From Mycobacterium sp. (lineage in GTDB: Bacteria > Actinomycetota > Actinomycetes > Mycobacteriales > Mycobacteriaceae), in the NCBI GenBank assembly GCA_025965815.1, contig JAOPWF010000067.1, positions 1 through 6,850 on the forward strand: 6,850 bases of DNA. The letters run 5' to 3'. The notes below the pieces were generated by a model that made no database searches, was not told the origin of the DNA, and worked only from the letters and a program-made list of their open reading frames with translations. Made by a program: the position numbers and the translations under genes. Position 1 is the stretch's first letter. Each line of letters begins with the position of its first letter. Below, piece after piece: positions 1-6,368 of the stretch.

Positions 1-890
<890 letters not shown>

Positions 891-900
<10 letters not shown>

Positions 901-938
901 TCCATCGCGGTAGGCCCTAGTCGGGTGGATCGCCGTAG
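891..938 (+). repeat. Three near-identical decamers around the lat stop codon
   Basis: ATCGCGGTAG occurs exactly at 891-900 (ending on the lat stop codon) and 904-913. A third copy with one mismatch, ATCGCCGTAG, lies at 929-938 and overlaps the promoter or ribosome-binding region of the lipoprotein gene. Start-to-start spacings are 13 and 25 bp. No function is recognised; the array could be an operator or a small duplication of the gene end. Confidence 0.5.
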
Positions 939-947
939 GATGCCGTC
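936..947 (+). promoter_or_regulatory. Candidate -10 box (leaderless) or Shine-Dalgarno for the lipoprotein gene
   Basis: TAGGAT at 936-941 fits the mycobacterial -10 pattern TANNNT and ends exactly 6 nt before the ATG at 948, which would place transcription start at the start codon. The same bases contain AGGA (937-940), a possible Shine-Dalgarno 7 nt from the ATG. The sequence alone cannot separate the two readings. No clear -35 box is seen. Confidence 0.4.
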
Positions 948-1634
948 ATGCGGCTTCCGGTGCCGGTCCTCGCCGCGGTGGTGCTTGCGACGGTGGTGTG
1001 CGCGGCCGGATGCGAGCGGACCACCGGTGGTGTTGCCGACCCGGACCGTGTCCATGTCGGTCAGTCCGTCCCGAGCGCGCAGATCGACAGCGTGCTGTTG
1101 ATCCCGTCGGAAGTCTCCGACATCGACGGCGCGCAGTTGCGGCCACGGGTTGACCAGACCCGGCCGGTGCTGAGCATGTCGGCCGGCGGGCCATGTTCGG
1201 GCCTGGACAGCGTCGGGATGCAGGGCTTTGTGGGCGATGGATATTCGTCGTTTCACGTCGTGCTGTCATCGGACGGGGACGGTGCGGACCGCAATCACGT
1301 CGTTGCGCAGTCCGCCGCCATCTACCCCGACGCGGCAACGGCGGAGAAAGTGTTCGCGACCGGCACCGCCCCGTTGGCGGCGTGCAACGGCAGGGAGGTC
1401 AGGGCCGAAGCCGACTGGCGGTACGCCGTGAACGAGGTGACGCCCGACACCGTCCGGTGGAACAAGGAGCAGAAGGATTCGCCGCAGTTGTGGGTCTGCT
1501 ACGGACAGGCCCGCGTCCGGGACAACGTGATCCTGCAGGCCATGGCGTGCCAGGGCAATGACGGCGGTGAACACATAGCCGACGCGATCCTCACCCGGAT
1601 GTCGGCGAAGGTGTGGGAACTAGCCGGCCGGTAG
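948..1634 (+). CDS. Secreted lipoprotein with PknH_C-like sensor domain
   Basis: A 228-aa predicted lipoprotein. Residues 1-21 form a type II signal peptide: a short basic start (MRLP), a hydrophobic stretch from about residue 5, and an A-A-G-C lipobox, so Cys22 would be lipidated and the protein anchored outside the cytoplasmic membrane. The mature part (about 45-225) resembles the extracellular sensor domain of mycobacterial PknH (PknH_C), found alone in many mycobacterial lipoproteins. It has an LLIPSEV opening, GPCSG and a C-terminal CQG..GEHIADAIL helix, and four cysteines (83, 146, 184, 201) that could form the two disulfides of that fold. There is no kinase domain. The ligand is unknown. 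It starts 47 bp after lat and could be partly co-transcribed, but has its own candidate promoter. Its 3' end overlaps the convergent hydroxylase gene by 15 bp. The family is assigned from overall pattern, so moderate certainty; the lipoprotein call is firmer. Confidence 0.78.
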   Translation: MRLPVPVLAAVVLATVVCAAGCERTTGGVADPDRVHVGQSVPSAQIDSVLLIPSEVSDIDGAQLRPRVDQTRPVLSMSAGGPCSGLDSVGMQGFVGDGYSSFHVVLSSDGDGADRNHVVAQSAAIYPDAATAEKVFATGTAPLAACNGREVRAEADWRYAVNEVTPDTVRWNKEQKDSPQLWVCYGQARVRDNVILQAMACQGNDGGEHIADAILTRMSAKVWELAGR

Positions 1635-4343
1635 CGGAGTCCGCAGGGCCCGCCACACCCGCGCCGGCGTCATCGGCAGCTCACGCACCCGCGCGCCGCA
1701 GGCGTCGGCGATGGCGTTGGCCAGCGCCGCAGCCACCGGGTTGTACGGCGATTCGCTCATCGACTTCGCGCCCATCGGCCCGAGTTCGTCGACGGTGTCC
1801 GCGAAGTAGACCTCGGTGACCGGCACGTCGGCCAACTGCGGGATGTGGTAGTTGCGCAGCACCTGCGTGGTGACGGTGCCATCGGTGCCGATCCGGACCT
1901 CTTCATAGAGCGCCCCGCCGATCGCCTGGGCCACGCCGCCGTCGATCTGGCCGCGGCACTGCTCGGGGTTCATCACCACACCGGCGTCGGCGGCGTGGAC
2001 CGACCGCAGAAGCTGCACCTGTCCGGTCTCGACGTTGACCGCCACCCGGAAAGCGTGCACGTTGAACGCGACCGACCGTGGTGTGCCGTCGTGGCGGCCG
2101 TGACCGGTCAGCGGACCACCCGCGGCGAGGTCGGCGAACTCGACGAACCGGTCCCGGCACTGCACGCCGTGCGGCCCGAGCACACACAATTGCCGTGGCG
2201 TACCGGTCAATTCGGCCGCCGCGTCGATGACGGAGGCTTGCAGATCACGGCATGCCATCAACACCGCACTGCCAGCGACGGTGATCCCGGCCGAGCCGAA
2301 CGCGCCGGTGTCGTGGCCGCCGGCGTCGGTGTCCGACTGGCGGATCTCGATGCGGTCGACGGTCGTACGCAGTTCGGTGGCGGCGATCTGGGCATGCACG
2401 GTGGTCGTGCCGTTCCCGAATTCCGTGGTGACGACCGCGACGGTGTACACGCCGTCGGCCGAGATCGAGACCGACGCGTCGGCGAAGTGACCCCGCGGCG
2501 GGATGGTCGCGATCATCGCCAGCGCCATCCCGTCGCCCACTCGCCACTGCGCACCCTCGGGCGGCTGCACGCCGTTGCCCGACCGCAGCGCGTTCTGCGC
2601 CAAGTCCAGGCACTGGTCCAGGCCGTAGCTGCCGAAGGTCAGATCGTCGTCTAGGACGTGCCAGTCGACGAATGCGTCGCCGGGTGCCACCATGTTGCGC
2701 CTGCGCATTTCGAACGGATCGACACCGAGGCGCGCGGCCAGCTCGTCCACCGCCGACTCCACTGCGAAGACCATCTGATCCAGGCCATAGCCGCGGAATG
2801 CGCCGGACGGCACCGTATTGGTGTAGACGGCCCGGGCGTCGACCCGTTTGTTGTCGCAGCGGTACACCGCGATCGACTCCCCGCAGCCGTGGAACATCAC
2901 TCCCGGGCTGTGGTTGCCGTAGGCCCCGGCGTCCGTCAGCACGTCGACCGCCAACGCGGTGAGCACACCGTCGGCGCCGGCGGCCACGGTCACGTCGATG
3001 CGGTACGGGTGGCGGCAGGTTGCCGCGGTGAATTCGTCGGATCGGCTGAACTCGTAGCGCACCGGGCGGCCCAGGTGCAGCACGGCCAGCGCGACGAGGT
3101 CCTCGGCGAGCATCTCCTGTTTGGCGCCGAACCCGCCGCCCACCCGCTTGGTGAACACGTGGACGTCTTCGCGGCGCAGTCCGAAGACGTGACAGAGTTC
3201 GTCGCGCACCAGAAACGGAACCTGCGAACTGGTGCGAATGGCCAACCGGCCGTGACTGTCTCGCCACCCCGTGCAGCCGTGTGTCTCCAGGTGGGCATGC
3301 TGGATCCGCCGGGTGTGCCAGCGCTCCCGCACCACCGCGCCATCGGTCGCCTGTGCCGCGGCGATACCCGCGTCGACGTCACCGACCTCGCCGTGCACCT
3401 CGGCGACGATGTTGCGGGACACGTCGGCGATCCGCGACGCCGGGCCTTTTCCGTGGTGCAGACGCGGCGCGCCGGGCGCGCGGGCAACCTCCGGGTCGAA
3501 GACCGCCGGCAGTTCTTCGTATTCGACAACAACTGCCCGACAGGCCTTTTCGGCAATCGCGAGGGTGTCCGCGACGACCGCCGCGACCCGCTGGCCGACG
3601 AAGCGAACCGTACTGTCCAGCACGTAGGTGTCATCGGGGTCGTCCTGCCGATTCTCGTGGCGGGCCGTGGAGAACGCGACCGTGGGACTGTCGTGGTGGG
3701 TGAGCACCAGGTGGACTCCCGCAATGGCCTTCGCCGCGGCGGTGTCGATGGACCGGATCCGGGCGTGCGCGAGCGGGCTGGGCAGCACCGCGAGGTGCAG
3801 CAGGCCCTCCGGTGTGTGATCCATCGTGTACTGCTCGGTGCCGGTGACCACCCGGACACCGGCCGGTGCGGCGATCGACCGGCCCACATCGGCTGCCGGG
3901 CCGGGCTTTTCGGTGTTGATCTGGCCGGACAGCGCATCTGTGATCGCGCGGTACCCGGTGCATCGGCACAGATTGCCCTTGAGCTGCTGCGGCAGGTCCG
4001 CGAGCTGGTCGGCGGTGAAGGTCGACGCCGTGACGATCATGCCCGCCGTACAGAAGCCGCACTGGAACCCGCCCGCCTCGACGAACCGGCGCTGCATCGG
4101 GTGCAGGTCCTCGGCGGTGCCGAGGCCGGCGACGGTGGTGACCTCGTGGCCGTCGGCGCGGAAGGCCGGAACGATGCACGAGTGCACGGGCCTGCCGTCC
4201 AGGAGCACCGAGCACGCCCCGCAGTCGCCGGCGTCGCAGCCTTTCTTGACCTCGAAGTGGCCGTGGTCGCGCAGATACGTCCGCAGGCACTGGCCGGCGC
4301 GGGGTTCCCCGGAGAGGTCGACGCCGTTGACCCGGATGCTCAC
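1620..4343 (-). CDS. Molybdenum hydroxylase (xanthine dehydrogenase family), fused [2Fe-2S]-molybdopterin catalytic subunit
   Basis: A 907-aa cytosolic oxidoreductase subunit that would hydroxylate a substrate at the Mo centre and pass electrons through two [2Fe-2S] clusters to the FAD partner. Residues 1-140 are the iron-sulfur part: Cys36, 41, 44 and 56 (plant-ferredoxin-like cluster) and Cys95, 98, 126 and 128 (CGFC...CRC helical domain). Residues about 160-290 are the a/b hammerhead domain and about 320-900 the Mo-pterin domain. Landmarks are SSQVPF (Gln374), VGGGFGAK (401-408), GAFRGYG (514-520), TEFGNG (640-645), the DAGVVMNPEQCRGQIDGG segment (786-803) and AKSMSE with the putative base Glu864. 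The GTG start at 4343 is chosen because it overlaps the FAD-gene stop as GTGA and has GGAG 5 nt upstream; an upstream ATG adds only 27 Ala/Arg-rich residues. The architecture resembles E. coli XdhD (fused FeS-Mo) with a separate small FAD protein. The CoxL AYxCSFR loop is absent, so it is not a form I CO dehydrogenase. The substrate cannot be assigned. Confidence 0.9.
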   Translation of the reverse strand: MSIRVNGVDLSGEPRAGQCLRTYLRDHGHFEVKKGCDAGDCGACSVLLDGRPVHSCIVPAFRADGHEVTTVAGLGTAEDLHPMQRRFVEAGGFQCGFCTAGMIVTASTFTADQLADLPQQLKGNLCRCTGYRAITDALSGQINTEKPGPAADVGRSIAAPAGVRVVTGTEQYTMDHTPEGLLHLAVLPSPLAHARIRSIDTAAAKAIAGVHLVLTHHDSPTVAFSTARHENRQDDPDDTYVLDSTVRFVGQRVAAVVADTLAIAEKACRAVVVEYEELPAVFDPEVARAPGAPRLHHGKGPASRIADVSRNIVAEVHGEVGDVDAGIAAAQATDGAVVRERWHTRRIQHAHLETHGCTGWRDSHGRLAIRTSSQVPFLVRDELCHVFGLRREDVHVFTKRVGGGFGAKQEMLAEDLVALAVLHLGRPVRYEFSRSDEFTAATCRHPYRIDVTVAAGADGVLTALAVDVLTDAGAYGNHSPGVMFHGCGESIAVYRCDNKRVDARAVYTNTVPSGAFRGYGLDQMVFAVESAVDELAARLGVDPFEMRRRNMVAPGDAFVDWHVLDDDLTFGSYGLDQCLDLAQNALRSGNGVQPPEGAQWRVGDGMALAMIATIPPRGHFADASVSISADGVYTVAVVTTEFGNGTTTVHAQIAATELRTTVDRIEIRQSDTDAGGHDTGAFGSAGITVAGSAVLMACRDLQASVIDAAAELTGTPRQLCVLGPHGVQCRDRFVEFADLAAGGPLTGHGRHDGTPRSVAFNVHAFRVAVNVETGQVQLLRSVHAADAGVVMNPEQCRGQIDGGVAQAIGGALYEEVRIGTDGTVTTQVLRNYHIPQLADVPVTEVYFADTVDELGPMGAKSMSESPYNPVAAALANAIADACGARVRELPMTPARVWRALRTPLPAG

Positions 4344-5173
4344 GACAGCTCCGCGCGAATCTGCTCGGCCAGCACCAGCGTCACCGCCTGCCGCCAGTCC
4401 GGATCGCCGTGCGCGTCGTCGCACCAGGCGTCGTCGGGGATGCGCGCGTGCTCGGCGCGCAGCTCGTCGGCCGACGGAGTTCCGGGGAACTCGAATACGT
4501 AGGGGCGCACCGTCGCGGCGGTGACCGACAGGACTACCCGGGCGCCGTCGGCGGGTGTGTCGCGCCTGCCGATGACAACCACCCCCGAGCGACCGAGTGC
4601 GGACGGCGCCAATTTGCGGAAGACGGTCGTCGCCCGCAGGGCGGCGGCGGGCAGGTGAACCGACCTCAGCACGTCACCGTGTGTCAGCACGTTGGCCGAG
4701 TCGCCGGTGACGAATTCAGTGACCGGGAGCCGGTAGTCGGTGCCGTCGGGCCGCCACACGTGGACGGTCCCGTCGAGCGCGGCCGTCAGCGAGATCATCG
4801 CGCCTGCCGGAAAGGACAGGCAGACGTTGCCGCCCACCGTCGCCGTCGACCAGACCTTGAACGACGCCAGCAGCGCCGAGCAACACTGGTGCAGCAGCGG
4901 TGCGGCGGCCCAGTCCGGGCGCGTCGCGGCCAGCTCGGCGGACAGTCCGGACACCCGATCGATGGTGCACGTCGCCGCGAGCTCGATTCCGTTGGCGCTC
5001 AGGGCAATCGGTTCCCAGCCGAGCGCGGTGACGTCGACCAGCCTGCGCAGCTCAGGTTGCGGTTCGGAGAACAGCCAGGTACCTCCGGCCAGCACCGCGT
5101 CGGAGGGTCCGAGCGGCCACAGTTCGTCGCGGGTGGTGGGCGTGTCGACCACCTCGACGGTATTGAGGTCCAC
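4340..5173 (-). CDS. Molybdenum hydroxylase FAD-binding subunit
   Basis: A 277-aa FAD subunit of the CoxM/XdhB type (FAD_binding_5 followed by a CO_deh_flav_C-like domain). It would accept electrons from the [2Fe-2S] clusters of the downstream subunit and pass them to NAD or another acceptor. FAD-binding signatures are AGGTWL (residues 29-34, from the family's AGGTdL) and ATVGGN (111-116), both at the usual places; the C-terminal domain covers about 180-277. The start is taken as GTG 5173-5171 (reads VDLNTVEVV), because a TANNNT -10 box sits 6 nt upstream and conserved sequence begins directly after it. The in-frame ATG at 5296 would add 41 Arg/Ala-rich residues covering the ArsR remnant and is unlikely. 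It is the first gene of the operon and shares 4 nt (GTGA) with the FeS-Mo gene, indicating translational coupling and a fixed subunit ratio. No separate FeS subunit is needed, since that domain is fused downstream. Confidence 0.87.
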   Translation of the reverse strand: MDLNTVEVVDTPTTRDELWPLGPSDAVLAGGTWLFSEPQPELRRLVDVTALGWEPIALSANGIELAATCTIDRVSGLSAELAATRPDWAAAPLLHQCCSALLASFKVWSTATVGGNVCLSFPAGAMISLTAALDGTVHVWRPDGTDYRLPVTEFVTGDSANVLTHGDVLRSVHLPAAALRATTVFRKLAPSALGRSGVVVIGRRDTPADGARVVLSVTAATVRPYVFEFPGTPSADELRAEHARIPDDAWCDDAHGDPDWRQAVTLVLAEQIRAELS

Positions 5174-5185
5174 GCCACGAACGTA
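5174..5185 (-). promoter_or_regulatory. Candidate leaderless promoter of the hydroxylase operon
   Basis: On the minus strand TACGTT (5185-5180) fits the TANNNT -10 pattern, followed by exactly 6 nt (CGTGGC) and then the GTG of the FAD subunit at 5173. No Shine-Dalgarno-like purine run precedes that GTG, which agrees with a leaderless mRNA whose 5' end is the start codon. A -35 box is not obvious. Confidence 0.5.
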
Positions 5186-5275
5186 ATGAAGCCCGGACCC
5201 GATCGCATGGTGAGCGGCACGCGCCACGCAGTGGCCCGGCGCATCGGTCCGCCCATCGAGTGCAACCCGGGGAGC

Positions 5276-5477
5276 CGGCAGGCCATCGCCAGGCACCTCG
5301 GTGCTGGCCGATGCGGGGCTGGTCGAGTCGGTACGGGCGGGGCGGGAGATCCGCTACCGTGTGCTCGGCGCTCGGCTCAGCGCGCTGGCCGGCGAACTGG
5401 AGTCCATCGGTCGGCGGTGGGATCGCCGTCTTGCTGCGATCAAGCGCCTCGCCGAAGATTCCGATTGGCCAACCTGA
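5276..5477 (+). pseudogene. ArsR-family regulator remnant (5'-truncated, frameshifted)
   Basis: Two adjoining frames together read like the second half of an ArsR/SmtB winged-helix repressor. Bases 5276-5299 give RQAIARHL, the recognition-helix pattern (compare the common SRQAVAKHL). After a single G at 5300 the frame changes, and 5301-5474 give VLADAGLVESVRAGREIRYRV in two pieces, then a C-terminal helix with RRWDRRLAAIKRLAE, ending at TGA 5475-5477. That order (recognition helix, wing with GRE.RYRV, WDRRLAAIKRL tail) is typical of mycobacterial ArsR proteins, often partnered with SRPBCC/AHSA1 proteins. Restoring the frame would need about 2 nt added (or 1 removed) at 5300. No match to the first ~40 residues is seen upstream to 5174, so the 5' end is also lost. 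An expressed 58-codon product from GTG 5301 is conceivable but would lack the recognition helix. No SRPBCC partner is present. Confidence 0.6.
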
Positions 5478-5509
5478 GTTGCGACAATGCCGCTTGCAGT
5501 CGGCGGCGT

Positions 5510-5522
5510 TAATCTGCACTTC
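5510..5522 (+). promoter_or_regulatory. Candidate -10 box for a leaderless PAS-ANTAR mRNA
   Basis: TAATCT (5510-5515) matches TANNNT and lies 7 nt before the ATG at 5523. The intervening GCACTTC contains no Shine-Dalgarno motif. This supports the 5523 start over the in-frame ATG at 5487 and suggests a leaderless transcript. No convincing -35 box is seen at 16-19 nt spacing. Confidence 0.42.
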
Positions 5523-6203
5523 ATGACCGACGAGGTGACCGACCGGGCGGGGCAGACGCCGGTCGAGCAGGCGTTGGCCGGCGGCTCGCCGCAGCGAGTC
5601 GGGTGGTTCCGGTTCTACTTCGCCGACGAGCGCTGGGAATGGTCACCCCAGGTCGAGCGGATGCACGGCTACATGCCGGGCACGGTGAGCCCCACCACCG
5701 AGTTGGTGTTGTCGCACAAGCATCCCGACGACTACGGACAGGTGGCCGCGACGCTGGAGGAGATCCGCCGCACCGCCGCGGCGTTCAGCACCCGGCACCG
5801 GATCATCGACACCAATGGCGAGGTCCACCACGTGGTCGTGGTCGGCGACCAGCTCTACGGCGATGACGGATCGGTGGTCGGCACGCACGGCTTCTACGTG
5901 GATGTGACGCCGTCGATGATCCAGGTCCAGGACGAGTTGGTCACCGAGGCGGTGGCGGAAATCGCCGAGGCCCGCTCCGCGATCGAGCAGACCAAAGGCA
6001 TGCTGATGCTCGTCTACCGGATCAGCGAGGAGTCGGCATTCGAGTTGCTGAAGTGGCGATCGCAGGAAACCAACATCAAACTCCGTCTGCTGGCCGAACA
6101 GATCTCCCGCGATTTCATCGAACTCAACTACGACGATGCGCTTCCGGCCCGCAGTGTTTACGACAGACTGCTGCTCACAGCCCACCAGCGGGTTCAGTCC
6201 TGA
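5523..6203 (+). CDS. PAS and ANTAR domain-containing regulator
   Basis: A 226-aa predicted cytosolic regulator. Residues about 25-130 are a PAS fold of the PAS_3 type: RVGWFRFYFADERWEWS, then RMHGYMPG, HPDD and the final strands up to GTHGFYVDVTP. Residues about 145-200 are an ANTAR domain with the hallmark AIEQTKGMLMLVYRISEE followed by AFELLKWRSQETN and a leucine-rich final helix. ANTAR domains bind paired RNA hairpins and act by antitermination or on translation; the PAS domain would sense a small ligand, redox state or flavin, and no cofactor-binding Cys or His can be assigned here. No membrane segment, kinase or receiver domain is present. This domain pair is common in mycobacteria, with mostly unknown targets. 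Start ATG 5523 is chosen over 5487 because of the TAATCT box and because the extra 12 residues add no domain. It is transcribed divergently from the hydroxylase operon, 349 bp away, and followed 7 bp after its stop by an inverted repeat. Confidence 0.9.
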   Translation: MTDEVTDRAGQTPVEQALAGGSPQRVGWFRFYFADERWEWSPQVERMHGYMPGTVSPTTELVLSHKHPDDYGQVAATLEEIRRTAAAFSTRHRIIDTNGEVHHVVVVGDQLYGDDGSVVGTHGFYVDVTPSMIQVQDELVTEAVAEIAEARSAIEQTKGMLMLVYRISEESAFELLKWRSQETNIKLRLLAEQISRDFIELNYDDALPARSVYDRLLLTAHQRVQS

Positions 6204-6204
6204 C

Positions 6205-6230
6205 GTTTATCCGGCGTCGCGCCGGGGAAT
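6205..6230 (+). promoter_or_regulatory. SigF/SigB-like promoter upstream of the membrane protein gene
   Basis: CGTTT (6204-6208), 16 nt, then GGGAAT (6225-6230) resembles the alternative sigma factor consensus GGTTT-N15-17-GGGTA (mycobacterial SigF; Bacillus SigB is GTTT-N13-15-GGGWAW). Transcription would start near 6237, giving a leader of about 130 nt before the GTG at 6369. The -10 has A in place of the usual T in GGGTA but fits the SigB-type GGGWAW. It begins immediately after the PAS-ANTAR stop codon. Confidence 0.45.
6211..6225 (+). terminator. Perfect GC-rich hairpin after the PAS-ANTAR gene
   Basis: CCGGCG-TCG-CGCCGG is a perfect 6-bp inverted repeat with a 3-nt loop, 7 nt after the TGA of the PAS-ANTAR gene. 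There is no U-tract after it, so it could be an I-shaped actinobacterial terminator. It also fills the -35/-10 spacer of the SigF-like promoter, so it may instead be an operator. Confidence 0.35.
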
Positions 6231-6240
6231 TCCATCGTTC

Positions 6241-6299
6241 AATTGGGCGATACCTGCCCCTCGAGGGATGACGGACGATGGCAATTTGCGCGATACCTG
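6241..6299 (+). repeat. Imperfect direct repeat, 43-bp period, with palindromic elements
   Basis: Two 16-bp copies, 6241-6256 and 6284-6299, share 14 of 16 bases including an identical GCGATACCTG core; the period is 43 bp, about four helical turns. Between them lies the perfect palindrome CCCTCGAGGG (6258-6267), and GCAA-T-TTGC (6281-6289) is a short dyad overlapping the second copy. All of it lies in the untranslated region between the SigF-like promoter and the membrane protein gene. No known operator is recognised. Confidence 0.5.
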
Positions 6300-6331
6300 G
6301 AAATGACGACAGGACGTGCGGTGTGATTGGT

Positions 6332-6363
6332 CACCGACGGCCAGTAGTCGGTGTGGGGTAGGG
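6332..6363 (+). promoter_or_regulatory. Stem-loop directly before the ribosome binding site of the membrane protein gene
   Basis: CACCGAC (6332-6338) and GTCGGTG (6347-6353) form a perfect 7-bp stem with an 8-nt loop. Two bases later comes the purine-rich GGGTAGGG run (to 6363), 5 nt before GTG 6369, which is the best Shine-Dalgarno here and fixes that start. An upstream GTGA-TTGG-TCAC dyad (6323-6334) shares bases with the left arm, so the two structures would be mutually exclusive. Confidence 0.45.
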
Positions 6364-6368
6364 CTGCC

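Noticed and set aside
1620..4343. Carbon monoxide dehydrogenase large subunit (CoxL)
   Set aside because: The AYxCSFR active-site loop of form I CO dehydrogenase is absent, and the FeS domain is fused to the Mo domain rather than encoded as a separate CoxS.
2658..4502. A 614-codon open frame antisense to the molybdenum hydroxylase
   Set aside because: It mirrors the wobble bias of a GC-rich gene on the other strand. Its translation is rich in His, Arg, Gly and Val with no recognisable domain, while the opposite frame carries all FeS, FAD and Mo motifs.
5174..5296. Extended N-terminus of the FAD subunit starting at ATG 5296
   Set aside because: The 41 extra residues have no family similarity and lie over the ArsR remnant. 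The GTG at 5173 has a perfectly spaced -10 box and begins at the conserved sequence.
5487..5522. Earlier ATG start for the PAS-ANTAR protein
   Set aside because: It adds 12 residues outside any domain, has no ribosome binding site, and would place the TAATCT -10 box inside the coding region.
6241..6299. CRISPR array
   Set aside because: Only two imperfect 16-bp copies with a 27-bp gap, no further units and no cas genes.
6351..6368. Earlier GTG start for the membrane protein
   Set aside because: It lies in the right arm of the hairpin and has no ribosome binding site upstream; GGGTAGGG is correctly placed for GTG 6369.
6204..6368. Canonical ANTAR target RNA (two hairpins with hexanucleotide loops)
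   Set aside because: The stems found have loops of 3, 4, 7 and 8 nt, and none shows the six-base loop with A at position 1 and G at position 4 in a closely spaced pair.
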